54,942 nt of DNA from Candidatus Cloacimonadota bacterium (GTDB taxonomy: Bacteria; Cloacimonadota; Cloacimonadia; Cloacimonadales; TCS61): positions 1-54,942 of the forward strand of contig JAGGWK010000020.1 of NCBI GenBank assembly GCA_021157525.1. Reading direction: 5' to 3'. The translations under genes and the position numbers were made by a program. Position 1 is the first letter of the stretch. Each line of letters opens with the position of its first letter. Below, one piece after another: positions 1-8,859 of the stretch. The notes beneath the pieces are model-generated. The model saw nothing but the letters and a program-made list of their open reading frames with translations, did no database searches and was not told the DNA's origin.

Positions 1-2
1 GC

Positions 3-167
3 CAAAAAATAAAGACTCTGCTGGAATGCACCACCGTGCAGGGAACCTTTGATTGCCAGTGGGATGGAAAAGATGAATCGGGAAAATCTGTTTCCAGTGG
101 GCAATACATCGTCAAGCTCCAGCAGAAAGGGAAAGAGACGGCGAAGAAAATTATGCTGTTGAAGTAG
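3..167 (+). CDS. C-terminal end of a secreted protein with a FlgD-type/T9SS-like sorting tail (partial)
   Basis: The reading frame is open from the left edge to a TAG stop at 165-167, so only the last 54 residues are in the window. They read as the Ig-like tail seen at the end of many exported FCB-group proteins: a G-T-F-x-C-x-W-D-G-K-D core, then S-G-K-S-V-x-S-G-Q-Y, a short beta strand, and a final A-K-K-I-M-L-L-K. Known tails of this kind (FlgD Ig-like or type-A C-terminal domains) direct or anchor proteins at the cell surface. The catalytic or adhesive part lies outside the window, so the protein's role cannot be named. A strong hairpin starts 14 bases after the stop. Confidence 0.75.
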   Translation, partial: QKIKTLLECTTVQGTFDCQWDGKDESGKSVSSGQYIVKLQQKGKETAKKIMLLK

Positions 168-180
168 TGACGCCCGGCCT

Positions 181-208
181 CCTGGCAGGTTTTTCTCAAC
201 CTGCCAGG
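181..208 (+). terminator. Hairpin after the secreted-protein gene
   Basis: A perfect 11-bp stem (CCTGGCAGGTT at 181-191 paired with 198-208) closes a six-base loop 14 bases after the stop codon. No T-run follows on the plus strand, so it may be a processing or stability hairpin rather than a classical intrinsic terminator. Confidence 0.55.
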
Positions 209-596
209 TGTTGCCGGAGAATATTGGGGCTGACTCACAACACCAAAGCTGAAACCCCTACCGGCAGCTGTCGGATCGAGGTGACAGAGACTTGGAGATA
301 GTGGCTTTTTCTCATCCCTGCGCAGACTTGTGCGGCTCCGTTCTGTCAAAGAATGGAGAGTAGAGCGCTGGCACGAAATAAAGAAAAAGTTTGGATAAAG
401 CCGTCTCCCTGACGTTTCTCACGAAGGAATTCTGTAAAGGAAGGGCGACAAGAACTATGTTTCCTTTTGTTAAAGTGTTTAGGAGTTTAGTGGTTAATGT
501 GGTTTAGGGGCTCAAGTATTGAGGCTGTACCTATTTCGCTTTTACTAACCGTTTTTCAGCAATACTCCCACCGTTTGCATCTGAAATCCTCGTGCC
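209..596. other. Non-coding stretch after the secreted-protein gene
   Basis: I see no convincing gene here. The stretch holds one copy of a dispersed intergenic repeat (325-365) and then drifts into the decayed HAD-hydrolase remnant. Reading frames are short and lack the codon pattern of the flanking genes. The GCATCC word that is frequent elsewhere in the window is absent. Confidence 0.5.
325..365 (+). repeat. Dispersed intergenic repeat, copy 1
   Basis: The 11-mer GACTTGTGCGG at 325-335 and the 15-mer GAATGGAGAGTAGAG at 351-365, separated by about 15 diverged bases, recur in inverted orientation at 28380-28420 with almost the same spacing. A short block before the copy (CTCACAAC and flanking bases near 232-252) also resembles sequence at 28358-28378. 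Both copies lie in gene-free DNA. Confidence 0.55.
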
Positions 597-795
597 TGCA
601 ATTGTGGAAAGATGGTGCTCAACGCTTCTATCGTTATGCTGCGCTCACCGCTTCAAACCCTCTACCCCACCTGAATATGATCATTGTTCATGACGATGCA
701 GTGCGGGAATTTGCCTACAAAAAGCCAGCCCTGAAGAGCTGGCCACGCAGCACAACTGGCTGCAAATTTCTATGAAAAAACACTTTAGCAGATTA
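597..795 (+). pseudogene. Decayed C-terminal fragment of a HAD-family hydrolase
   Basis: One frame reads D-G-A-Q near 615, then a run around N-M-I-I-V-H-D-D-A-x-R-E-F-A-Y (about 674-718). This resembles the conserved late segment of a HAD/acid-phosphatase-like family (typically V-H-D-D-A-E-R-E-F-A-Y). After about 722 the family-like sequence continues in another frame as E-E-L-A-T-Q-H-N-W-L-Q-I-S-M-K, matching the usual last helix and strand (A-x-x-x-G-W-x-V-I-S-M-K). The N-terminal catalytic part is missing and a frameshift or deletion near 720-730 is required, so this is called a remnant. The family match is from memory of conserved motifs, so confidence is moderate. Confidence 0.4.
719..743 (-). 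terminator. Rho-independent terminator of hutI
   Basis: Read on the minus strand, a GCCAGC...GCTGGC stem (738-743 with 724-729) with an eight-base loop is followed directly by TTTTT (719-723). It lies about 55 bases beyond the hutI stop, as expected for an intrinsic terminator. Confidence 0.7.
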
Positions 796-2043
796 TCAGT
801 TCACGATAATATTCCCGTTTTTTATCACCATTTCTATGCATCCAGAGCCAAAATGGTAAGGGATAAACTGATAGCCCGGCGCATCCAGCACCAGGATGTC
901 GGCCTGTTTTCCCACTTCCAGACTGCCCACTTTATCACCACGTTCCAGGGCGTAGGCAGCATTGATGGTTGATGCACAAATTGCTTCGGCTGGCGTCATG
1001 CGCATTTGCAAGCACGCAAGGGTAATGACCATAGACATGGAGTCGCAATTACAGCTTCCGGGATTGTAGTCGGTTGCCAAAGCCACTGGCAATCCTGCAC
1101 TGATCATGTCCCGGGCTCTGGCGTAGCGTGGCATTCCCAAACTGAAAATGGTACCAGGCAGCAAAGTGGCGATGGTGCCTGCATCCCGCATGGCAACAAT
1201 GCCTGCATCGGAACAAGCCCCCAGATGGTCGGCACTTACAGCACCCAATTCCCCGGCCAGCTCTGCCCCGCCGATGGGCTCAATCTCGTCGGCATGAAAA
1301 CGTAATTTAAAACCCAGATTTTTGGCGTGAGCCATCAGGTCGCGACTTTGGTTGATGGTATAAACGTGGGCTTCGGTAAAGATGTCGCAGTATTCCGCCA
1401 GATTTTCCGCCAGCACGGCGGGCATCATTTCTTCTTTGAGGATGCGGATATATTCGTCCCGATTGTCTTTGTATTCAATGGGAAATTCGTGGGCACCGAG
1501 GAAGGTGGAAACGATGTCCACAGGCAAATCTTCCTGCAATCGCCTGTTCACCCGCAGCATTTTCAGTTCGCTCCGGGTAGAGAGTCCGTAGCCGCTTTTT
1601 GATTCCATGGTAGTGGTTCCGCAAGCCATCATCCGCTGCACATGCTTTTTGGCTCGCAGATACAGGTCATCTTCGGATGCGTCCCGTACTGACTGAATAC
1701 TGCTGCGAATCCCGCCCCCAGCCAGAGAAATTTCCACATAGGTTTTTCCCTGGATGCGCATTTCAAATTCCTTTTCTCTGGTGTGCATAAACACCACGTG
1801 AGTATGGGGATCCACAAAACCGGGCATCACCACTTTGCCGGATGCATCAATCATTTGGGTCGCAGTGTATTTTTTGCCGATGGCTTCCGCAGAATCTATC
1901 GCTACAATTTTCCCTTTTTCTATAGCCAGTGCGCCATCAGTTACGATGCCCAGCTGGTTCATTTCATCGCCTCTTCGGGCTCTGGCAGGGCCGGCCAAAG
2001 TGAGCAGCTGGCCGATGGATGTAATAATCATGTCAACGTGCAT
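796..2043 (-). CDS. hutI: Imidazolonepropionase (HutI)
   Basis: This is a metal-dependent amidohydrolase of about 415 residues, the usual HutI length. In histidine breakdown it opens 4-imidazolone-5-propanoate to N-formimino-glutamate. Visible motifs are the metal-binding D-P-H-T-H near residue 75, the G-Y-G-L-S-T segment, L-G-A-H-E-F-P, the R-F-H-A-D-E-I-E-P block, S-A-D-H-L-G and the late A-T-D-Y-N-P-G-S. I chose the ATG at 2043 because a GGAGG-like site sits just upstream; a TTG four codons earlier is also in frame. No other hut gene is in the window. The RlmL-like gene ends about 90 bases upstream, so the two may share a transcript. Because a purine operon lies 6.7 kb away, a role on an imidazolone intermediate of purine breakdown is conceivable, but this is only inference. 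Confidence 0.9.
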   Translation of the reverse strand: MHVDMIITSIGQLLTLAGPARARRGDEMNQLGIVTDGALAIEKGKIVAIDSAEAIGKKYTATQMIDASGKVVMPGFVDPHTHVVFMHTREKEFEMRIQGKTYVEISLAGGGIRSSIQSVRDASEDDLYLRAKKHVQRMMACGTTTMESKSGYGLSTRSELKMLRVNRRLQEDLPVDIVSTFLGAHEFPIEYKDNRDEYIRILKEEMMPAVLAENLAEYCDIFTEAHVYTINQSRDLMAHAKNLGFKLRFHADEIEPIGGAELAGELGAVSADHLGACSDAGIVAMRDAGTIATLLPGTIFSLGMPRYARARDMISAGLPVALATDYNPGSCNCDSMSMVITLACLQMRMTPAEAICASTINAAYALERGDKVGSLEVGKQADILVLDAPGYQFIPYHFGSGCIEMVIKNGNIIVN

Positions 2044-2132
2044 GTGTGCCTCCAAAATGTATCTTGTTCAGGATGCAATAATCCCACGGCCGCGGAGAAC
2101 ACAAGGGAAAAAACCGCATCCATCCTGTAGTG

Positions 2133-3275
2133 CTAATAAATTTCTATCTTCAGCAACCGCCCATCCAGCTGGCCATTGACCAGAGGCATTTTCATCGATG
2201 GTTTGAGGCCGATAGCAGGGATGAGTTCCCTGTTTCCGCAATAAATCCAGGCCGTGGAACCGTGGCATTTTTGCTTGAGGAAATCTCCCAATTCACCATA
2301 CAGCTCCACCAGTTTTTCCGGCGTTCCCAACCGAATGCCATAGGGTGGATTGCAGATGATCATGCCATTTTCCAGGCCGGGATGGCGACGGAAATCTTGT
2401 ATATTCAGTTCTATCTTGTTGCCAAAGGGTACTTTTGCGCAATTTTCACGGGCTGCTGCTATGGCGGAATCACTGATATCTGAACCCATGATAAGGTTTT
2501 CTGGTAAAGACCGTGCCAGACGTTTGCCATCGGTAACCATGGCATCCCACACTGTTTTATCAAAATCCGGCAGATGGAAAAAACCAAAATTTGTGCGATT
2601 GTATGCCGATGGGATGCGGCAATAATGCAACGCTGCTTCGGCCAGAAAGGTGCCACTACCGCACATGGGATCCAGCAAAGGTACTGCGCCGTTCCATCCC
2701 GTTACCCGCAAAATGGCGGCAGCCAAGGTTTCCTGCATGGGGGCGGCCACACTTTTCACCCGATAGCCACGACGGTGCAGAGAGCCGCCAGAAGTATCCA
2801 GACTTATCCGTGCCTGATTGTTTTCCACATGAAGGTTTAGCCAGATGTCGGGATTTTCCCGATCTACCGAGGGACGGGTTCCATCCAGATCCCGGAAAAA
2901 GTCGACGACAGCATCTTTGAGCACCTGAGCAGCATATTGGGAGTGTTTAATGTGGCTGTTGTTTACGTGGGCAAAAACGGCGAAGCTCTGATCAGCGTTC
3001 ATAATCTCGTTCCAGGGCATATCCCGTGCGGTTTTGTAGAGGTATTTGGTGCTGTGGCAGCTGAAGTTTTTTAAGGGTGCCAGGATGCGGGTAAGCAATC
3101 TCGCCCGGTAATTGATGCGGTACACCTTTTCCAGAGTGGTTTGAAACCACAAACCCCGATAGACAGGTTTAATATCTTTTACGCCAAATTCTCGCAGTTC
3201 CTGAGCTCCCAGTTCTTCCATATTTCCGGCAACCTGGGCAAAAAATCTACCGTATTGCTGATATTCATACATCAT
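2133..3275 (-). CDS. THUMP-domain RNA methyltransferase of the RlmL/YpsC family
   Basis: This is a predicted 380-residue SAM-dependent methyltransferase, the length of the single-domain RlmL/YpsC group that methylates guanosine N2 in 23S rRNA. The N-terminal third is a ferredoxin-like/THUMP region (G-A-Q-E-L, then R-L-L-T-R-I-L). The C-terminal half holds the Rossmann methyltransferase: D-P-M-C-G-S-G-T-F motif I (near residue 215), G-S-D-I-S and the catalytic N-P-P-Y-G motif (near residue 320). The longer frame to 3383 is rejected: the ATG at 3275 is preceded by AAGGAG at good spacing. The gene lies downstream of rpsA across a strong hairpin. The substrate (rRNA versus tRNA) cannot be settled from sequence alone. 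Confidence 0.85.
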   Translation of the reverse strand: MMYEYQQYGRFFAQVAGNMEELGAQELREFGVKDIKPVYRGLWFQTTLEKVYRINYRARLLTRILAPLKNFSCHSTKYLYKTARDMPWNEIMNADQSFAVFAHVNNSHIKHSQYAAQVLKDAVVDFFRDLDGTRPSVDRENPDIWLNLHVENNQARISLDTSGGSLHRRGYRVKSVAAPMQETLAAAILRVTGWNGAVPLLDPMCGSGTFLAEAALHYCRIPSAYNRTNFGFFHLPDFDKTVWDAMVTDGKRLARSLPENLIMGSDISDSAIAAARENCAKVPFGNKIELNIQDFRRHPGLENGMIICNPPYGIRLGTPEKLVELYGELGDFLKQKCHGSTAWIYCGNRELIPAIGLKPSMKMPLVNGQLDGRLLKIEIY

Positions 3276-3370
3276 ACTTATCTCCTTGTATTGAGCAACT
3301 TTTGGCATCAATGGATTTCCGGCAATGTTTTTTGCCAGGCATTTCTTTTCACTAATTTCAATTATGCAAA

Positions 3371-3401
3371 GCGGCGCCCTCAAAATAATTGAGGGCGCCG
3401 C
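3371..3401 (-). terminator. Strong GC hairpin after rpsA
   Basis: A perfect 13-bp stem (GCGGCGCCCTCAA at 3371-3383 with 3389-3401) closes a five-base loop 20 bases past the S1 stop. On the minus strand it is followed by only three T residues, so termination may be partial and allow read-through into the RlmL-like gene. Confidence 0.65.
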
Positions 3402-3420
3402 CGATATCTTTTACGATTAT

Positions 3421-4947
3421 TTACAGTACTGAGAAGGGATTTTCATCGTCATTATTTCTTTTTTCTTTGCGATAATGACGCCAGTCATCCCGTTCATGCC
3501 GGGCAGATGCCGGAAGATCACTTGGTTCCAGAGAAATGCGTCGGCTATTGATGTCTATGCGACTTACACGCACTTTGATCTCTTCACCCACGTTATCAGG
3601 GGTGAGTTCCAGATTCCCCTGACGCATTTTAGCCTGAGGAAGAAGACCGGTTACGCCATCTTGCACACGAATAAATGCGCCGAAGTTAACCACATTTTCA
3701 ATCACGCCGTTGATTACTTCGCCTTCGGTAATGATGCTACCGATATTATCCCAGGGATCAGCTTCCAGGGCTTTGAGGGAGAGGGAGATTTTCTTTTTCT
3801 CAACATCGATGCGGAGAATCTGAGCTTCTACCATGTCGCCTTCAGTCAGCATTTCAGAGGGATGTCCAACCCGGCGGTTACGGGCCATTTCCGAGATAGG
3901 AATCAGGCCTTCAACAGCTGGTTTTATTTCTACAAAGGAGCCAAAGGGAAGGTTGCGCAGCACGCGGCAGGTAACCAGATCACCTTCTTTGATGTCTCGC
4001 ACGGCGGCAGAGAAGGGATCTTCCTGCAGAGCACGGAGACTGAGGGAGATTTTTTCTCCTTTGATTTTGATCACTTTAACTTCTATAGTTTGACCGATGT
4101 GAAGCATATCGGAAGGAGATTCTATCCGAGCCCATGAAAATTCGGAGATGTGCAGCAAACCTTCGATGCCACCAAGATCGATGAAAGCACCGAAATTGGT
4201 TAAGCGGGTTACACGGCCTTCGCATACAGCGCCCACTTCCAGTTTACTCAGGGTTTCAATTTTCAATTTTTCACGTTCGGCTTCCAGCAATACCCGACGA
4301 GAAACCACAATGTTACGACCATTTTCCTTGTAGTCGATCACTATAAAGTCGTAGGATTCTCCAATATACTGTTGGATGTCGGAAACAATTTTATTGTCCA
4401 TCTGAGACATGGGGCAAAAGGCGCGAACGCCAGAAATATTGATGAGATAGCCACCCTTGGTCATGGCAATTACCTTACCACTGACAGGGATTTTCTCTTC
4501 CATGGCATCCTGTAAAACCCGACGGTTAACAGACACAAGGCTTTTGGCTATGAGGGTTTCTGTTTCGTCGGTTTTTACGATGTAGCCAGCTAAGGAATCG
4601 CCAACTTTCAAGTTCAATTCACCATTTTTTCCCACATACTCTGTTTTTTCTGCATAGGCATCGCGTTTGCCACCTAAGGAGACGAAAATATATGAATCGG
4701 TAATATTGATTATTTCACCTTCAACCTTATCACCAACCTGAGGTTCCTTAATGTTTATTAAGCTATCCTCGAGCATTTGCTCAAAGTTGTTTTCTTCATC
4801 TGCAGCTGGTGCAGGGGTTTCTTCAGTCTCGGTTTCTTCTGTTTGAACGACAGTTGTTTCTGCTACCGGAGCAGAAGTTGTTCCTTCTTCTTGATTGGAA
4901 GTTTGAACCTTTTCTTCCGGGGTTATGTTTGTTTCTTCGTGCATCAT
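3421..4947 (-). CDS. rpsA: 30S ribosomal protein S1
   Basis: S1 binds mRNA on the small ribosomal subunit and helps initiation on structured leaders. This protein has about 508 residues. An acidic, Glu/Thr-rich N-terminal tail of about 70 residues is followed by five recognisable S1 (OB-fold) repeats. Repeats three to five carry the classic F-G-A-F-I/F-G-S-F-V strands, G-L-L-H-I-S or G-L-I-P-I-S loops and the I-S-L-S-L end; the first two are diverged, as in other S1 proteins. E. coli S1 has six repeats, so this is a shorter variant typical of many phyla. The start is one of two adjacent ATGs at 4947/4944, preceded by GGTGGAG. The longer frame to 4992 lacks such a site. Confidence 0.93.
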   Translation of the reverse strand: MMHEETNITPEEKVQTSNQEEGTTSAPVAETTVVQTEETETEETPAPAADEENNFEQMLEDSLINIKEPQVGDKVEGEIINITDSYIFVSLGGKRDAYAEKTEYVGKNGELNLKVGDSLAGYIVKTDETETLIAKSLVSVNRRVLQDAMEEKIPVSGKVIAMTKGGYLINISGVRAFCPMSQMDNKIVSDIQQYIGESYDFIVIDYKENGRNIVVSRRVLLEAEREKLKIETLSKLEVGAVCEGRVTRLTNFGAFIDLGGIEGLLHISEFSWARIESPSDMLHIGQTIEVKVIKIKGEKISLSLRALQEDPFSAAVRDIKEGDLVTCRVLRNLPFGSFVEIKPAVEGLIPISEMARNRRVGHPSEMLTEGDMVEAQILRIDVEKKKISLSLKALEADPWDNIGSIITEGEVINGVIENVVNFGAFIRVQDGVTGLLPQAKMRQGNLELTPDNVGEEIKVRVSRIDINSRRISLEPSDLPASARHERDDWRHYRKEKRNNDDENPFSVL

Positions 4948-5101
4948 TGTACTCCACCTATAAATTTTTTCATTTTCAGTGCCAAAACACAATTAGAGCT
5001 CCTGTTGTCCAGCATTATTTTGGTAGCAGGGCAATCCTGTCGATTTTCACGGAAGTTCCTATGGCACAATTTGGTATCCTCGTAAAAAGGGAATCTAACG
5101 C

Positions 5102-6352
5102 CTATGTTTTCAGCTTCTTCTTCTGTGCTGCAGGAAAGAGTACGTTGTTTAAAATCAATCGGTAACCGGGAGATGACTTATGCAAGTCAAGTACCGTTTC
5201 AGGATCACCGATGCGATGCTGATAATCTTCGGGATCGTGACCACCATAAAAGGTGAAGGTACCTTTGCCAAAATTGCCATGGAGATATTTAACTTCATCC
5301 ACATTGGGGGATTCTCCCAAAATGATCACACTCTTTTTCACATATTTTTTGTGAAAAGAGGTGGTCTGCCCCAAAAATCCATTGATGACATTGGTATGAC
5401 ATTGGGTGAGCATGGTGGGCACAGGATCATATTTTGCCGAAAAGTCAAACAGCTGAAAATAATCCTCCTCAGCACCACGTAACTTGGCATAATCACTGGC
5501 ATCTATGGAAGAAAATTCGTATTGATAGGGGTTTGTCACCAAGTCGAAATTCTCAAAGGCAAAACACCGGGAAAAATCCATACGGGATGCGTAGTCGGGA
5601 TCGATGCCATCGCCGTCAAACACGGCATCACAGATGTCAGTATCGCCGGCAGCCAACGCGATATCGTAGGTATCGGTGGCAGCACACATGGCAAACATAA
5701 AGCCGCCATTCTTCACATAAAGCCGGATTTTTTCCGCCACGGCATGCTTCATTTGCCACACTTTGGCAAATCCCAGTTTAGATGCCAGAGCTTCATTCAC
5801 CCGCACATCTTCTTTGTACCACGCAGCATTGCGAAAGCTGGAGTAGAATTTGCCGTATTGCCCGGTAAAATCTTCATGATGCAGATGGAGCCAGTCATAT
5901 TCGTCCAGAGAACCGGCCAAGACTTCTTCATCCCACAGTGTATCGTAGGGAATCTCGGCGTAGGTAAGGGCCAGGGTTACGGCGTCATCCCAAGGCTGAC
6001 TGTTTGGTGGCGCATACACCGCGATCTTTGGCTCTTTTTCCAGCACCGCCACATCCATGTTGGATGCTTCGATTTCACTGTAGATAGCCGCCACGGCCCC
6101 ACCGCTGATAATCTCGTAACTCACTCCACGAATCTTGCACAGGCGGGTAATTTCGGCGTCTGCATCCATAAGATAGGAGCCGCCCCGATAATTGAGCAGC
6201 CACTTCACCGGCAGATTGCGGGTGAGGGCAGAAAAGGCGATGCCATAGGCCTTGAGATGATTGGTTTGGGAAAGGTCCATCGGTATAAGGATCTCCCCAA
6301 AAAGGGATACTGCTACAACAATAAGCAACACCAAAATCACATTTTTCTTCAT
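5102..6352 (-). CDS. Secreted protein of the family often labelled 'asparagine synthetase B'
   Basis: A 416-residue protein with a clear signal peptide (M-K-K-N, a hydrophobic stretch to about residue 18, then F-G-E). The mature start I-L-I-P-M-D-L-S-Q-T-N-H-L-K-A-Y-G and later L-L-N-Y-R-G-G-S, Q-P-W-D-D-A-V-T-L-A-L and W-L-H-L-H-H-E-D-F-T-G-Q-Y-G-K-F-Y match a conserved FCB-group exported family that databases often call asparagine synthetase B. It has neither the N-terminal Cys glutaminase nor the ATP-binding synthetase domain, so that name looks wrong. The real function is unknown. The fold resembles glutamine-amidotransferase-like/ThuA-type domains near G-G-F-M-F-A-M-C. The ATG at 6352 has a GGAG site ten bases upstream. 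It appears to be a single-gene unit with a TTGACA box at 6415-6420. Confidence 0.7.
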   Translation of the reverse strand: MKKNVILVLLIVVAVSLFGEILIPMDLSQTNHLKAYGIAFSALTRNLPVKWLLNYRGGSYLMDADAEITRLCKIRGVSYEIISGGAVAAIYSEIEASNMDVAVLEKEPKIAVYAPPNSQPWDDAVTLALTYAEIPYDTLWDEEVLAGSLDEYDWLHLHHEDFTGQYGKFYSSFRNAAWYKEDVRVNEALASKLGFAKVWQMKHAVAEKIRLYVKNGGFMFAMCAATDTYDIALAAGDTDICDAVFDGDGIDPDYASRMDFSRCFAFENFDLVTNPYQYEFSSIDASDYAKLRGAEEDYFQLFDFSAKYDPVPTMLTQCHTNVINGFLGQTTSFHKKYVKKSVIILGESPNVDEVKYLHGNFGKGTFTFYGGHDPEDYQHRIGDPETVLDLHKSSPGYRLILNNVLFPAAQKKKLKT

Positions 6353-6391
6353 CTATTACTCCTTTTTCATCTCAGGATTTCCGTTCGATGG

Positions 6392-6420
6392 GAAGATGTT
6401 TTCACCCAAATCAATGTCAA
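6392..6420 (-). promoter_or_regulatory. Putative promoter of the secreted 5102-6352 gene
   Basis: Minus-strand TTGACA (6415-6420) lies 63 bases before the ATG. The sequence 17 bases further on (ATCTTC) is a poor -10 match. Confidence 0.4.
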
Positions 6421-6510
6421 GATTTTCATCCTGCACAGTCATCCCTACAGCTGAGCTCTACCCATTGGCATCCCAGCCAGAGCCATCCGCACATAAAGGC
6501 ACCATGCAGA

Positions 6511-7629
6511 TCAGATAAATTCCGTAAAGAGGCTGTTTGAAACAAAATAGGCTTCGGGACGCAGAAAAATGTGGGTGGGAGTACGCATCAATTGATCGGC
6601 ATATTTATTGAGCACAGACATGTATTTGTCGGTAAAGGGAACACCGAAGGTTCTTTCAAAATCCTCCAGCCAGATGCCCTCTTTTTTCCGTAGATTGAGG
6701 AAAATGTATTCGTTTTCCCACTCTGCATAGCTCAGGCTGTGAGCATTTGGCATCACCCTGTTTTCCGCGATGTTTGCACACCAGGCATCCACATCGTCGG
6801 GATTGGCGTAACGCATCTGATCCACATAGCCGGATGCAGCCGGCCCAAAACCCAGATACCGTTTATCGCTCCAGTAACACATGTTGTGTTGCGAATGTTT
6901 TCCATCCCTGGCAAAATTGGAGATTTCGTACTGGGTAAAAAATGCCGCATTAAGATTGCGCCGGATGAGGTCGTAAAAGGCAGCCACATCGTCATCGTCA
7001 GGTATGGCATTTCGCTGACTGTACAGGGGCACCGATTCATCCAGTGAGAGGCAATAAGTGGAGATGTGGTCGGGATCCAGCTTGATGAGGGCTTGCAGCG
7101 AGATCGCAACATCGTCCATGGTCTGGCCGGGCAATCCATACATAAAATCCAGGGAGATGTTATCAAATCCGGCTTTCCGCAGATTTTTGTAGGCCTTGAT
7201 ATTTTGCCGTGCCGTGTGGATGCGACCCAGGGTTTTCAGTTCGATTTCCCGAAATGATTGCGTGCCTACGCTTACTCGGTTTACCAAGGTTTTTTTGAGG
7301 TCTCTGGCATAGCGGTGAGTCAGGTGTTGTGGATTTGCTTCTATGGTTATTTCCCGAAAATCCATGAGGTAAAATTTCTCCAGAATTTCCTGGATTTCCG
7401 TAGGATCCAGCAGCGATGGTGTACCGCCACCCAGATAGATAGTGTATGGTTTTATGGTGTATTTTTCTTGAAAAAGTTCAATCTCCCGATAGAGAGCTTT
7501 GATGTATTTTTCCTTCAAATCGTCTTGGTACTTTACGGAATAAAAGGAGCAGTAGGCACACTTTTTTTCGCAGAATGGCACGTGAATATACACATGCCGC
7601 AGGATGTTTTTTCCGTCACCATTATTCAT
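6511..7629 (-). CDS. hemW: Radical SAM heme chaperone HemW
   Basis: This is a 372-residue member of the HemW/oxygen-independent coproporphyrinogen oxidase-like family, cytosolic proteins that bind heme and an iron-sulfur cluster and deliver heme to target enzymes. The radical SAM signature C-x3-C-x2-C (C-E-K-K-C-A-Y-C) is near residues 20-27, followed by Y-L-G-G-G-T-P-S and the E-A-N-P strand. The C-terminal HemN-like domain begins near residue 300. Authentic HemN has extra conserved Cys and substrate residues that are not evident here, so HemW is the better call. The ATG overlaps the rph stop by four bases (ATGA), showing translational coupling with RNase PH. Confidence 0.85.
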   Translation of the reverse strand: MNNGDGKNILRHVYIHVPFCEKKCAYCSFYSVKYQDDLKEKYIKALYREIELFQEKYTIKPYTIYLGGGTPSLLDPTEIQEILEKFYLMDFREITIEANPQHLTHRYARDLKKTLVNRVSVGTQSFREIELKTLGRIHTARQNIKAYKNLRKAGFDNISLDFMYGLPGQTMDDVAISLQALIKLDPDHISTYCLSLDESVPLYSQRNAIPDDDDVAAFYDLIRRNLNAAFFTQYEISNFARDGKHSQHNMCYWSDKRYLGFGPAASGYVDQMRYANPDDVDAWCANIAENRVMPNAHSLSYAEWENEYIFLNLRKKEGIWLEDFERTFGVPFTDKYMSVLNKYADQLMRTPTHIFLRPEAYFVSNSLFTEFI

Positions 7630-8321
7630 AGGATTCTCGCAGATTTCTTTTGGGCTTTTATCAAGGCACGGATGCCTTTTTTTGCAGCTTTCAGCAGGAT
7701 TTTCAGTTGAGTATCATCAAAGGGCTTCGCTTCGGCAGTGCCCTGAATTTCCACAAAACGGCCATCTTCGGTCATTACCACATTCATGTCCACATCGGCA
7801 TGGGAATCTTCTTCATAGCACAGATCCAGCACCGGTTGGCCATCGACGAAGCCCACACTGATGGCAGCCACCCACTGGTGCAGGGGCATCTGCTCGATGT
7901 TTCCCGCCTTAAGCATGGAAGTAAAAGCGTCATACAGAGCGATGCAAGAGCCGGTGATAGCTGCGGTGCGGGTGCCGCCATCGGCCTGAATCACATCGCA
8001 ATCCAACGTAATAGTGTAGCCGGGGAACAACTCTTGATCTACCACAGCACGCAAAGACCGGCCGATGAGCCGCTGAATTTCCATAGTGCGGCCACCCACC
8101 CTGCCCCGTTCGCGACGGAACCGTTCGTTTGGAGCGCCGGGAATCATGTTGTATTCAGCGGTGAGCCAGCCCCTTGGCGGCTCGGCATCCCGCAAAAAGC
8201 CGGGAACCCCAACCTCTACTGTAGCGGTGCAGATCACTTTGGTGTCGCCTGTTTCTATCAGCACCGATCCAGCCGGATGTTTCAGATAATTCCTCGTAAT
8301 TTTCGTTCGTCTTTTTTCCAT
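7626..8321 (-). CDS. rph: Ribonuclease PH
   Basis: RNase PH trims the 3' ends of tRNA precursors by phosphorolysis. The protein has about 231 residues, the normal size. Family blocks are all present: K-I-T-R-N-Y-L-K-H near the N terminus, S-V-L-I-E-x-G-D-T-K-V, G-W-L-T-A-E-Y-x-[19 protein letters not shown], and [19 protein letters not shown]. The ATG at 8321 follows AAAGGA; a TTG two codons earlier is less likely. It is the first gene of a two-gene unit with hemW, and a TTGACA box lies 51 bases upstream. Confidence 0.95.
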   Translation of the reverse strand: MEKRRTKITRNYLKHPAGSVLIETGDTKVICTATVEVGVPGFLRDAEPPRGWLTAEYNMIPGAPNERFRRERGRVGGRTMEIQRLIGRSLRAVVDQELFPGYTITLDCDVIQADGGTRTAAITGSCIALYDAFTSMLKAGNIEQMPLHQWVAAISVGFVDGQPVLDLCYEEDSHADVDMNVVMTEDGRFVEIQGTAEAKPFDDTQLKILLKAAKKGIRALIKAQKKSARIL

Positions 8322-8348
8322 GATCAATCCTTTGTTTCATTCGATTCC

Positions 8349-8377
8349 GATGCTGGGAAGGTGAGTTTGGATGTCAA
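8349..8377 (-). promoter_or_regulatory. Putative promoter of rph-hemW
   Basis: Minus-strand TTGACA at 8372-8377 lies 51 bases before the rph ATG. No good TATAAT is seen 16-18 bases further on. Confidence 0.4.
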
Positions 8378-8791
8378 CCGGAAAAGCCTTCGTAGTCATA
8401 TTATCCGGGAACGCACCAAGTCATCCTACACTTCTTCGATGGCGCCGATAGCTTTTTTCTATTGGATAACTTTGATATAGGTCACACAACTCTTCTTCTT
8501 TTGATGCGAAGTTATGGCGAAGTGGATTTTGGGTAAGAGTTTTCCTGATTTTATCAATTTCCAGAAAGGGAAAAAGCGAAACATATCATGAAACTCTACA
8601 AAGAAGCAGTAGAATACCACAAAAAACTGCTCCATACAGATTCCCAAACCAAAACCGTGCACCAATGTGTGGATTATTGGGGAAACACCCTGCACAAAGT
8701 GGAAGCTGATGAAAAATGGGCAACCGAAGTAAGCTCACCATTGGTGATTTCACCATCAGCCGTACCATTAAGTACTAATCAAGAGCTCGAT
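8378..8791. other. Gap between rph and the purine operon with a possible small or eroded gene
   Basis: The plus strand has a frame that is open from the TGA near 8544. It could start at ATG 8588 and runs through the terminator region to 8941, where its end overlaps the XdhC-like gene on the other strand. The first 70 codons look coding in composition: charged, helix-like at the start (K-L-Y-K-E-A-V-E-Y-H-K-K), then V-E-A-D-E-K-W-A and S-S-P-L-V-I-S-P-S-A-V-P. I do not recognise a family with confidence; the second half is faintly reminiscent of MaoC-like dehydratases. No ribosome binding site is clear. The likeliest reading is an eroded gene fragment. Nothing else is seen in this stretch. Confidence 0.25.
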
Positions 8792-8819
8792 ATAAAACAA
8801 AGCCCGATGAAAGCCGGGC
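8792..8819 (-). terminator. Rho-independent terminator of the purine operon
   Basis: On the minus strand GCCCG (8815-8819) pairs with CGGGC (8802-8806) across an eight-base loop, followed by TTTGTTTT. It lies about 40 bases past the stop of the last gene and closes the 18-kb operon. Confidence 0.75.
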
Positions 8820-8859
8820 ATTGTTTGTGGGAAAGTGAAAAACATTGTTTGTACCGTTT

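Noticed and set aside
497-775. A 92-codon plus-strand gene
   Set aside because: Only its second half resembles a known family, and that match needs a frameshift; it is listed as a pseudogene remnant instead.
5522-6454. A 310-codon plus-strand open frame
   Set aside because: Antisense to the secreted family protein, with low-complexity His/Ile-rich content typical of a shadow frame.
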